Positions 50,316 through 59,808 of a DNA stretch of 64,000 nucleotides are shown here, piece by piece. The stretch lies in contig OZ037861.1 in assembly GCA_964035575.1 (NCBI GenBank), positions 1,116,001-1,180,000 on the forward strand, given 5' to 3'. The notes beneath the pieces were generated by a model. That model was not told the origin of the DNA, did no database searches, and saw only the letters and a list, made by a program, of their open reading frames with translations. Each line of letters begins with the position of its first letter. The stretch's first letter is position 1. Origin of the DNA: Rhynchopus sp. YZ270_cl-10. Taxonomy: Eukaryota; Euglenozoa; Diplonemea; Diplonemida; Diplonemidae. The position numbers and the translations under genes are program-made.

Positions 50316-52016
50316 ATGTTGTTTGTCGTCCCTTTGCTTGCTTCGTTTGCGTGCCTCGCGTTATGTATGGTATTACTTCCTTCTGTACGTTCCACCATGC
50401 GTCAATGGGGAATCGAATTTGTAGATGGCTATGTGTTTATATGGAGCACCACGCGATTCGGATCGTTCATTTCTCGCTGCGGACCGCAGGCGACACGTGT
50501 ACTGGACGCATGGTTTACCTTTGGCGGTTATGTGTGTTGCGTTGTAGCGATCATCTGCAACATCGCGCTAATCGCAAACAGCGTTGTTCTCCTCCACGCA
50601 GTGTACCTCCGATTCGGGGCGGCAGAGAGGGAGGAAACGGTTGGGATGCTGGTCCCTATGGTTCCTGGGGTGACGCTGCCGGCCTCGCAGACGCCGTACC
50701 TTTTTGTTGCAGTGCTCTTCGCACTATCCTTTCATGAGTTAGGCCACGGTCTTGCTGCAGTAAGCGTAAAACTTCATATTGAAAGCTGCGGCATCGCGCT
50801 TTTTGGTGGTCTCGTACCCGCAGCCTTTGTCACTATAGAAGAACACATTCGCCGAATCTGCCCTTACAAGCAACTCCGTATCTACACCGCGGGGGCCTGG
50901 CACAACCTCACCCAAGGTCTCTTCTGTGTACTCTGTATTTCAATATTCCCTACCCTTCTCCTACCCTTATACGATCCCTGCCCAAACGGATGTGTTTGGG
51001 TTGACCAAAGAGGTCTAGGTTTTGTAGATAGTACAGTAGGATACGTTGCGGTGATCGGGGTGAACGGGAGACGAAACGGCGTGGACAGTATAGGGGTCTG
51101 GAGGAGGGAGGTGGCAGAGGCGTATCGGAGAAGCGTCACGCAGGCACAGCTCTTCCGCGTACCAGAGGTGTTGTTGATGCAGGGGGGCGGGGGTGGAGGT
51201 GGGGGTGGAGGTACCCCACATTGCTGCACCCCAGCTGGCGCTGATGACCCTTTGCTTTGCTTTGAAACTTTAAGCCCGGGGGGAAGAGGGGGAGGAGGAG
51301 GAGGAGGAGGAGGAGGAATATCAAACACAACAGCATCACCAATGCAAAAGTATTGCCTATCTGGACGTTCGGTAGCGTTGCAGGCTAGTTGGAATGTGGA
51401 GGATCATAGTAGCAACACAACGACCCTGAGATTCGTTCCTGCGCTGAAAAATGATGTGCTGTTTGCGGTGCATATGCATCAAGGAGGTGCAAAGGGCGCA
51501 GCGTCGGTCTCAATGCTGACAGATGTTGACACTATGTTGGCGATCCGACCCTTAGAGTACGCGCCAAGGTTCACAGTACCAGAGGCCTTTGGGTTGGCAG
51601 GGTTGTACCTTGATGCGCCGGAGATTCTGTTCACATTGTTGGTATATCTGCAGATGGTGAGTTTTGGGTTGGTTGCAGTCAATTTGGTGCCGTGTATAGG
51701 GTTGGATGGGGATTTAGTTGCGGAGTGTTTAGTGCGGTTGTGTGTGCGGAGGTCGGGTTTAGCGGGCATGAGGGTGGAAGGGACGCAAGCGGAGGTGATG
51801 AATAGCATGAAGGAGGCAGCGCTGCCGTGGGGTGGGGTGGACATAGAGGCGCAGGTGGACGGTGTGGGGTGCACAACCGGGGACGTGGCGGTCCCGGAGA
51901 GCAGTGTGCTGAGCCATACGTTCACGCAGCATTCTTACCATGTCTTTCTTGTGCGTGGAGGGACAGCGGTGCTTGCGGCCAATGCTGTTCTCTCCTTTGG
52001 CCTCGCGATGCTGTGA
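50316..52016 (+). CDS. MBTPS2: Site-2 protease (M50 intramembrane metalloprotease)
   Basis: 566 residues from MLFVVPLLASFACLALCMVL; an earlier in-frame Met lies in the poly-T tract. The zinc motif HELGH (His140, Glu141, His144) sits in a hydrophobic segment (LFVAVLFALSFHELGHGLAA), and the second metal ligand Asp464 is in NLVPCIGLDGD, the family's NxxPxxxLDG motif. Other membrane segments lie at the N-terminus, about 75-105, about 185-220 and the C-terminus. Between the two motifs is a PDZ-like region, expanded by two glycine runs of 9-12 residues, so the protein is somewhat longer than human S2P. Known S2P enzymes cleave membrane-tethered regulators in Golgi/ER membranes after a first cut. 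All catalytic residues are present; no intron needed. Confidence 0.9.
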   Translation: MLFVVPLLASFACLALCMVLLPSVRSTMRQWGIEFVDGYVFIWSTTRFGSFISRCGPQATRVLDAWFTFGGYVCCVVAIICNIALIANSVVLLHAVYLRFGAAEREETVGMLVPMVPGVTLPASQTPYLFVAVLFALSFHELGHGLAAVSVKLHIESCGIALFGGLVPAAFVTIEEHIRRICPYKQLRIYTAGAWHNLTQGLFCVLCISIFPTLLLPLYDPCPNGCVWVDQRGLGFVDSTVGYVAVIGVNGRRNGVDSIGVWRREVAEAYRRSVTQAQLFRVPEVLLMQGGGGGGGGGGTPHCCTPAGADDPLLCFETLSPGGRGGGGGGGGGGISNTTASPMQKYCLSGRSVALQASWNVEDHSSNTTTLRFVPALKNDVLFAVHMHQGGAKGAASVSMLTDVDTMLAIRPLEYAPRFTVPEAFGLAGLYLDAPEILFTLLVYLQMVSFGLVAVNLVPCIGLDGDLVAECLVRLCVRRSGLAGMRVEGTQAEVMNSMKEAALPWGGVDIEAQVDGVGCTTGDVAVPESSVLSHTFTQHSYHVFLVRGGTAVLAANAVLSFGLAML

Positions 52017-52867
52017 TAACGAACACAGTAGAAATAGGTGTCTTCATCTCTCAGAGTTAGATAAAACAACCTTGTTGTCAAATTCTAAAAAAGATTGGAG
52101 GCAGCGTGGGCAAACAAAAACGGATTGAAAAAAAGGGTAGCTTGTTTTCTTTGAGTACTGAATTAACCACAACAACCGTACTTCAGTTTAACACATTTTT
52201 CACCTTTTTTTGATCTTTTTTTATCACATTAGTTTTTGAGGTTTAGACAGCCTTTTAGGGTGTTTTGCCCCTATGTAGGAGTGTGGGGAGGGGCGGATAT
52301 GGATGTTTCAACTTTTCTTTATGGAACTGGCTTATGTACCTGATTACAGTTTCCCTGTTTGCAACACCCAATTGTGCAACACTCCGGGGGTTCGATAACC
52401 CCGTGGAGTGTCAAGTGTGCCTGCGTCCCAGAGACGTTTTTGCACAATATTAACTTCACTTTCTTCGAGGGGCTTCAAACCACGGGAATGTAGGACTGCA
52501 TGGTTAAGTGTCCACCCCACGGTACACCCGGTCATACCAAAGGTACACTGTTCACGAGAGGGCTTTTGTATTTCAACTCTACTTCACTTTCTTCGAGGGG
52601 ACTTTGTTTTCCCCCAGCGTGTTGTCCACGCAACAATAGCGAGGATGCTGTCGAACGCGCGTACTGAAGCGTTTGCAGAGCTTAGGCCTCATGGCATGTT
52701 TCACTTCTATCCCCTTGATCATCTCTTTTGTGTTGTGTTTATTGAACACGAAAAGAACATACCTTCGACGATTGCGAACGAAAAAAAAGCTATTTTTTTT
52801 TTTTTGTTTTCTTCGAGATTCCCCCACACCCGTTCAACAGCACCCCATTTTCCCCAACTTTTACACA
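52017..52867. other. Spacer with composite repeat and a possible exon
   Basis: A composite dispersed repeat (52375-52590) is followed after about 30 nt by TTTTCCCCCAG (AG about 52617-52618) and a GC-normal stretch (52619-52770; MLSNARTEAFAELRPHGMFH in the frame from 52648) that could be an exon, although its frame continues into a T run without a clear donor. Confidence 0.4.
52375..52590 (+). repeat. Composite dispersed repeat 4+3, copy 2
   Basis: Repeat 4 forms a clear hairpin here: ACTCC and GGGG pair with CCCC and GGAGT around TTCGATAA (about 52380-52410). It is followed by CCTGCGTCCCAGAGACG and then repeat 3 (TGTAGGACTGCATGGTTAAG ... CACGAGAGGGCTTTTGTATT). Third, shorter repeat 4 copy: 60000-60080. 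Confidence 0.75.
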
Positions 52868-53350
52868 ATGGAAAAACCTCGTGCCTCTATCTTGCAGCGT
52901 CCCCTTCGCCGTGGGAGTTATATGAACGACGAGTCTGTTGAAGTGGAGAGGCGGCGGGAGGAGGCGAAGCTGGCTGCCTTGCAGGACCGTTACCAGCAGG
53001 TGGAGGGACGCATGCGGCACAGTGACAGTGTTGCGATGAAGCAGGCCCGCCAGCAGGCGGACAGAGAGTTCTCGGAGCACGCCATCGCTGCCCGGAAGGA
53101 CTCCGAATTGTCCCAGCGGGAGCGTGAACGCAGACTTATGTCCGCACAGTGCGAGCGTGACCTTGCCCTAGAACAAGCTGAGCGTGAGAACAAACGTGAC
53201 AGCAAGCAAGCCTGGCGCGATGCGCAGCAGACGAATCTGCAAATGGTTGAAGACAAGAAAAGGCGTGCAGCGGAGGCGAAGCTCCGCGAGCAGGAGGCGG
53301 AGCGGCACAACAACGCATACCTTACATCACAGCCTCGGAGGTTCCGATGA
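52868..53350 (+). CDS. Short coiled-coil protein
   Basis: 160 residues, starting MEKPRASILQRPLRRGSYMN. Residues about 25-150 are Glu/Arg/Lys/Gln/Ala-rich and form a nearly continuous helix (RRREEAKLAALQDRYQQVEG; REQEAERHNNAYLTSQPRRF), with few hydrophobic residues except heptad-compatible Leu/Ala/Val. The first Met after the pyrimidine-rich stretch is chosen; a longer upstream frame passes through a T run. Arginine-rich single-helix proteins of this size are common among cytoskeletal and axonemal components, but I cannot assign it. The stop is only 32 bp from foldback element D, which therefore lies in or near the 3' UTR. Confidence 0.75.
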   Translation: MEKPRASILQRPLRRGSYMNDESVEVERRREEAKLAALQDRYQQVEGRMRHSDSVAMKQARQQADREFSEHAIAARKDSELSQRERERRLMSAQCERDLALEQAERENKRDSKQAWRDAQQTNLQMVEDKKRRAAEAKLREQEAERHNNAYLTSQPRRFR

Positions 53351-53479
53351 AGAAAAAGGGATGAAAAGACAACAAAAAAATGATCAGTCCTATTCGTGGT
53401 CATTTACCCCCCCCCCCCCTTTGGGTCGGTGAACCGGAAATTTTGGAAATAGGGGGGTAAAATAAGGGGGGGGGGGGGG

Positions 53480-54670
53480 TAGGTGGGGGCAAAACCTTCA
53501 GGACGGGTGAGGCATTTTGACTTTTTTGGACTTCCGCGCAAAGTACCCACAAACCACCCCTCATACACCCCCAGAAATGGGTCAGAAACACCCTGTGACC
53601 CGAAAATCCATGATAAGGGCACCTCAGAATATGAAAAAATGCAAAAAAATAGTGAAAAAGTGGCCTTTTGACGGTTTTGGCCATGTTGGGTAAAATGACC
53701 ATTTTTGGACAAAAAAATCAAAAAAACAGCAAAATTTCGACATCATGACAGCTGCTTGGGCACAAAACTACCCCAGGGAGGTCCTGTGAGTCCATTCCGA
53801 CCTGTTTTGGACACTTTAGGTACTTTTTTTGGCCGTTTTTTGGCGTTTTTAGGTGAAAAAAGATCCCCTGACTATCCCCTGGCAGCCCTGGGCCGCGACT
53901 TGCGCCCTGCTTTTGGACCCCCTCTGGGCCAAAAAATGGGTGAAAACCCCCGAAAAAGCACTCCGGGAACCCAGATAGTTCCAAATATCCACTAGAAACC
54001 CACCCAAACACCTCAAAAACATGCCAGAAAAACATTTTCAAAAACACACTTTTTCAAATAAGTCATTATGGAACCTGCCCAGATGAACTTTTTGAAAAAA
54101 GTGTGTTTTTGAAAATATTTTTCTGGCATGTTTTTGAGGTGTTTGGGTGGGTTTCTAGTGGATATTTGGAACTATCTGGGTTCCCGGAGTGCTTTTTCGG
54201 GGGTTTTCACCCATTTTTTGGCCCAGAGGGGGTCCAAAAGCAGGGCGCAAGTCGCGGCCCAGGGCTGCCAGGGGATAGTCAGGGGATATTTTTTGACCTA
54301 AAAACACCAAAAAAAACACCAAAAAGGGCGATAAATGTGTTCAAAACAGGTCGGAATGGACTCGCGGGACATTTTTGGGGCATATTTGTGCCCAGACAGG
54401 CCTAATGATGACAAAATTTTGCTTTTTTTTTGAAATATTGGTCAAAAATGGCCATTTTGACCAATATGGCCCAAACGGCCAAAATGGTCTATTTTTGCTA
54501 TTTTTTTCCATTTTTTTGTATCTCTGGGGTGTCTCACCTATAGAACACCCCCAAACCACACCCCAAAACCATCTCTGACCCGAAATTTTCGGTGGTTTGC
54601 GGGTACTTTGCGCGTAAATCCAAAAAAATCGAAATGCCTCAAAAAAATAGGGGTTTTGCCCCCACCTAGG
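53480..54670. repeat. Long palindrome within element D
   Basis: Two arms of about 570 bp (53480-54045 and 54095-54670) are inverted copies, near-identical close to the centre and more diverged outward. The same peptide-coding frame appears on opposite strands in both arms (53718-54047 minus, 54103-54405 plus). It is not convincing as a gene, since it is part of the repeat. The outer part of the left arm shares a block with element C. Confidence 0.9.
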
Positions 54671-54794
54671 GGGGGGGGGGGTAAATTACCATGTTATGGG
54701 TTTGGTCACGTTTTTGGGTGGGAAGGGGGGACTTTTTCATACACGGTGGGGTAAAATTTTGCACAACACAGTGTGACAACACATGCTCTCATGA

Positions 54795-55155
54795 CAAATG
54801 TATCGTCTGAAAAAAATTCCTCGCCTCCTTGCGACATCGCAAGCAGTCATGAATCATGGATCCACATCATCCACATCATCTTTCTGCCCGTGCCTGAACC
54901 ATGACTGGTCAGGGATGACGAGGGATGACGATGTTGCCTCAGATTCTGTGAGGTGTCCCAAACGTATCGCCCACGCAGCACAAACGTACCCTGCACCCAT
55001 CTACCTGCACACGCGATGCAAAACAGGGTGAAGGATTCTTTGCACTTTACCCCTTTCCTCATTTCGAGCTTGTCTCCAGCTTCAAATCAGACGAGTCCTA
55101 CAGTCTCCGGATGTACGACCCGCTGAACACATCAGCCCCTCCCAGCAAACCATAA
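54795..55155 (+). pseudogene. Gene-like remnant carried in element D
   Basis: GC-normal stretch with protein-like sequence in two frames: CPKRIAHAAQTYPAPIYLH in the first and GFFALYPFPHFELVSSFKSD / ESYSLRMYDPLNTSAPPSKP before a stop at 55153-55155 in the second. The switch near 55025 suggests a decayed, captured host coding fragment. Parent protein not identified. Confidence 0.4.
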
Positions 55156-55188
55156 AACAAAACAGGTATGCGCTGCATTATGTGAAAC

Positions 55189-55306
55189 TATCACCCCATA
55201 ATTACACGCCAGGTGATGTTTTGCCACTCGTTCCCTGAACCCCCTCGCTTCGCTCGTGGGTTAAGATCACTCGTGACAAAACACCACCTGGCGTGTCGCG
55301 GTGATA
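55189..55306. mobile_element. TA-flanked palindrome nested in element D
   Basis: TATCACC...CACGCCAGGTGATGTTTTG on the left and CAAAACACCACCTGGCGTG...GGTGATA on the right; one or more small loops interrupt the pairing. This resembles a MITE that inserted into element D. Confidence 0.65.
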
Positions 55307-55490
55307 ATTACCCAAAATTTGCCTGGTGGCTGGTACTTTACCCCCCCAGGGGGGTAAAGTACCAGCCACAACAGGGTATTATAAGGGGGGGGGGGTAAAT
55401 TACCATGTTATTTTGGCCTGAACCGTTTTTTTCTGAAAAAGGGGGTAAAATAGGGGGGGGGGGGGGTAAATGACCACGAATAGGACTGAT

Positions 55491-57118
55491 AGATTTAAAA
55501 GAACCTCACAGCGAAACACAAATGCAGAATATGATACAATGGAAAAAAAATTTTTTTTTTGTTTTCTTTTTTCGGCTGGGGAATTGACATCACCCTCCCT
55601 ACGACGTACTTTTATGAAGAATTCCACACACACAGCCAGCATGTTGATACTGTGCGATATCGATTGTGATTTGCAAGGTGACTAAGTATGAGAGGCTTAG
55701 GTTCATCTTACAAACTTTTTCTTTCTTTTGTTGAAAAAGAGCGAAAAAAAAGCGAAAAAAAAGCACAAAATAGAATAGAATCCCCTTTTTTTGCTCTTAG
55801 CTAAGCAAAGAAATATATAATGCACTTCCTTTTGGCACACACCCTCAAATCGAATGGGGCTGGTGACCTTTTTTCCTTTTTCTTTTTTTAAAGATGTGTG
55901 TATGTGTGCAACAGAGGCACATTCATCTTTCGAGTTTTCTTTGTTTTTTCAGCACAAATCCAATTTTTTGTTCAGCGTTTAATTATTATGATAAGTATCA
56001 GTGGTTTTGGTCACTATGTAGTCCAGCTTGAGGAGGTCCCACCAAAGTGAGTGGGTACTTCGACAAGTCTTGACACAAAACAAAAAAATACTTTGTCAGT
56101 CCTTTGTTTCTATTACAGTAAGACAACAAACATCGGAGTGGTAAAAACCCCTCTCCTTAGAGCTTTGAAAAATTCCACAAAAATTCCAAAAACCCACCTT
56201 AGTTTTGACCCCTCCAGTGTTTTGTTGTATTGAAACCTCTGCTGACTTTCTTCACACACATTTTCCAAAAAAAAAAAAAAAAAAAAATGAGCAGAGTCTG
56301 AGAGGCTAAGTTATTTTTCTGATTTTTTCAACCCAAAAAAAAACCCAAAAAACGGACTATTTTGTAGATGGAAAAAAAGGTAAACACAACAATTGGATGT
56401 TATGTTATGTAGATTGCAAAAATAAAAGATACAATTTTGCTGATGGTCTTTTACCCATTCTCCCCCACCTCAGAGCACTCCCCTTTGGTCTCTGTACACT
56501 TTTTTTTGCAGTCTTTTTGTGATACTGACCCCAGACTTCAGCGTGGGGCAACGCTGTACCGATACACACGTCTTCTTCTTCCGCCACATCACTGCACCAG
56601 CCTTAGAGGGATTGTGTTGTTTTCTTTGGTTCTTTTGAGATGCGCGCTGAGATGCGTTTTACTAACTTTCAGCACACGTTTCAAGCTCTTTCTTTTCCTC
56701 ACATCTTTTCCCTACATCAATAATCACTGTAGTACAACAAAAGGGAAAACCTCGGAAACAACAATAAATCGAATAGTTGAACGGAGGTGAAGAATGCTGC
56801 CGATTTTGATGTGGCTGAAGAGGGGTGCTATTTTGTGCTATTTTCTGCTATTTTGGGGTCGTCAGCCACACCATGGTTTATTTCTTTTTTCTAAAATTTC
56901 CTAAAGTACTCAACTTCCCACCGCCAACCCTCCCCCTACCCACAATTCACAGGACAAAACACACACCACCCCAAAGCTTTATTCATATGTCCCCAAGCCT
57001 TCGGTGGTGAGAAAGCAATTTCCGCCACCACCCCCTTTAAGGAGACCTCTGAGGGTCATCTGATAAACTTTTTTTTGATTTTCTCACCTTTTCCCCCCCA
57101 CTGAGGGGATCTGAAAGG
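55491..57118. other. Spacer with hairpins
   Basis: Family 1 hairpin at 55673-55705, family 2 relative at about 55888-55935, dispersed repeat 6 at 56822-56872. T/A runs elsewhere. The 56437-56790 frame is unsupported. Confidence 0.5.
55673..55708 (+). other. AYGAGAG-loop hairpin (family 1)
   Basis: CTAAGT (55682-55687) and GCTTAG (55695-55700) pair with one T-G wobble around ATGAGAG (55688-55694). Outer AAGGTGA/TCATCTT arms are present and a T-rich tract follows. Confidence 0.6.
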
Positions 57119-59808
57119 ATGGGCCGTGCAGTGGAGGCGGTACTGTTGCTGTTGCTTGTGCATGCACCGTGTGTTGTGTTGCCGGCGCGCCCTTGTGGTG
57201 GGTTTGTGTGCTCGGATGGTGAGGTGTGCCGTTCTGGTGCGTGCGCAGCGAGCACAACGTTGTTGTCTGTCTCGGGAGGTGGGGGTGGAGGTGGTGTGCT
57301 GCGAGCCCCAAGGGACGCAGAAGTGTCATCGTCATTGCAGCCCTGCTCGCCACTGTTACGGCAGTATTCGAAGCTGCCGTGCCCGCCACACAGTGCGCAA
57401 GAGTGCACAGCGGCAGGCTGGGTGCACAACGCGACCGGTGTGCCTGCCTTCGTCTGCACTGCGCCTGAGGGAGTGCCGGCGCCGGTGCGGACGCTCCTAT
57501 TGGGGAAGACCTTGCGGGTGGGGGAGACGTGCCAAACAGGGCATCTTCTTGGGGAAACGTGGCGCGACAATTCGGGTCACTGCGAAGTAGGTTCCGTCTG
57601 CAAAGAGGAGGTGTGTTGTTTCGTTTTACCCTTTAATGCTTTCTTTTTGTCAGTATAATGTGATGTCAAAACCCCACCCTAAGGTACGTTGTACATTGAT
57701 TTTTGGGTGCCACACCACGAATCTGTATTTTTTAGTACTGTAGCCCGGCAGTGCGTCTAAAGTTTTCTTGAACACCAAGGTTCTCTTACCCCCTTCTCCG
57801 CCATCTTTTTCTACCACAGCCCGGCACCGACAAATGGAAGTGCACGCTGTACACAGGGTGTCTCCATGCGCTGGTTGAGATTGATGTGGGGAAGACTGTG
57901 AACACATCGCGCTGTGAGACGTGCACCTGCAGCAACGCTACCACACCCTCTCTCACATGCACCTCGCTCTGCCCCGCACAACGTGCCGGGGACCGCTGCG
58001 AGGGTGTGTACACACGCTGCAAGGACTCCTCTTTGTGCATCCCGCAGAACGGCACGCTCGTCTGCGTGGTGCGCCCGCTTCTGAACGCGCTTGGCAGTGC
58101 GGTGACTGGCTGTCTCCTACGCAGACCCGGCTGCGCACCACACCTTGCTGCGCACAATGCACTGATGTCCTGCGCGGTCCGCTGCCGCCCAGGCATGGTT
58201 GTCGAGCACGACAGCCCCGCCGCCACCTCCTTCTGCGCCACCCTCACGACACCTCCACCGACCGCTTCGCTTGCAACCCTGCAAAGCTATCACAACACAG
58301 CCGCCTTCTGCTGCGTTGAGACCGACACACACTGCACAACCTTCAACTGCACCTGGGGCGCTGCAAGCACGGCCCCATTTCTTGCCCCAAAACGCGACTA
58401 TTGCCACACCTCTGCTGTCCGCGTCGACTCCGCACCCCTTCGCCGATCCCGCAGACTGAGACAACAACAAGCCTGGAAATGCCTCTATCAAACCCCTCCG
58501 ACTCCAGCCAAAGCAAAGCAGTGCTGCTCACATCATGGACTACACTGTGAATCCGAGCCCTGCTTAATGGACCTCCCCACCAATATCACCACAGAAGCTG
58601 GTATACGTGAATATGTCACCACACATTGGAGCAAACAACAACGGGACACATGCTGTGCACAGCACAACGTCTTCTGTACGGTCGACTGTCATCGTGGTGG
58701 AAACATCGTGGCAGGGGATGTACCTGTAGAGGAGCTCCTTAGTGATGAGGAGAGGGTTCAGTGCTGTGAGACCCATGGGCTGTACTGTGGGGAGAAGGAG
58801 AGAGGGAAGGCGGGGGGAGGGGCGAGTGAAGTGTTGCAGGACTTTGTCTCGGTGGGGTCGAGGGATGTGACGGATGTGTCGTGGTTTGCGGCGATGTCGC
58901 CGGAGGCGCGCGCTGCGGCGGTTTCGTCTCTTCACGTCACCTCTCACGAAATCCACTTCTCCTACCCGCTTGACACCCTCTTTGAAAACCCTAAACGGTT
59001 TCTCGCCTCCCTCCGTCGCGCCCTCCTCGCAGCCTCCAGCTCCCTCAGAGAACACCCAGAACGCCTTCTCATCACTTCAATCGGCGCACTCCTCCCCGAC
59101 CTCAGTAGCCCCTTACGTCCTCCTACATCCCCTCGCTTCTTCGTTGAAACCCCTTTTGCATGGAATGCATTGCTCTTCCGTGGTGACGCAGATTTTGTGA
59201 AAGGGTGGGAAGGGGGTGAGGGAGGAGGGGGAGGAGGGAATGCGACAGAGACGCCGGAGGGGTATTGGCACAATGGGGGGTCGGTGTTTGCAGCGTTTTT
59301 GCTTGCGTCGGCTGATGCGGGGGTGGTGCGTGCAATCTCCGAGGAGCTGGCGGTAAGTCTCTCTGTGGTGCCCGCAGAAGGGGTGATAACGCAGGCAGGT
59401 GGCAAAGCGCTTGCGTTACACAGCTTCGGGGGTCTTCGTAATATCCCAAACAACAACAACACCGGTGACACTCCGCCTCCCGAATCCTCCAGTGACGGTC
59501 TTCGCCTCTGGGTTCTTATTCTAGTGGTTGTTCTCGCTCTTCTCTTAGTGCTTGCTGCCGGGGCAGCGCTCAGACAGCTTTGCTGGGAGCTTAGGGCGAG
59601 GGGCTCGCCTTCTGTAGGTGGCAGTAGTGGTGGTGACCGTGGTGGTGAAAACACCTCTGCAGGCGCGACGGACGCAGTGCCAAAGGATCGCCCACAGCAC
59701 ACCCCAGCCTGGGGTGAAGGGAACAATGATGTGCAGGAGATGTCCGATAGTGGGGCAGGAGGGGAGATGGGCGAGATGGGAGACACAGAGCTCTCGGTTT
59801 GTGATTAA
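57119..59808 (+). CDS. Cysteine-rich type I membrane protein, 2 exons
   Basis: Gene model: 57119-57610 joined to 57820-59808, 826 residues. The donor GTGTGT and acceptor CTACCACAG keep the frame at codon boundaries; an alternative donor 24 nt earlier (GTAGGT) would also keep it. Signal peptide at 1-22 (VLLLLLVHAPCVVLPA). The ectodomain is rich in cysteine. Around residues 325-490 four copies of a CCxxHxxxC unit appear (CCVETDTHC, CCSHHGLHC, CCAQHNVFC, CCETHGLYC), the last three spaced about 40 residues apart. A folded, cysteine-poor domain follows (about 510-710), interrupted by a glycine run. Membrane helix at about 724-750 (LWVLILVVVLALLLVLAAGA), then a tail of about 75 residues. Family not recognised; probably a surface protein. 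Confidence 0.85.

Larger units (their letters stand above)
53383..55490. mobile_element. Foldback element D, 2.1 kb composite
   Basis: Perfect inverted ends (ATCAGTCCTATTCGTGGTCA, then TTTAC and a C-run of about 12; complement ends at 55490). Inside are a 1.2 kb palindrome (53480-54670), a gene-like stretch (about 54795-55155), a TA-flanked palindrome (55189-55306) and a GTGGCTGGTACTTTACCCCC perfect inverted pair (about 55327-55370). No transposase. No clear target duplication. Perfect outer ends suggest a young insertion. Confidence 0.8.

Noticed and set aside
53718-54405. Identical peptides on opposite strands in element D as genes
   Set aside because: They are the two arms of a palindrome; conservation of the frame follows from recent inverted duplication, and the composition is Phe/Gly-rich from homopolymer-containing DNA.
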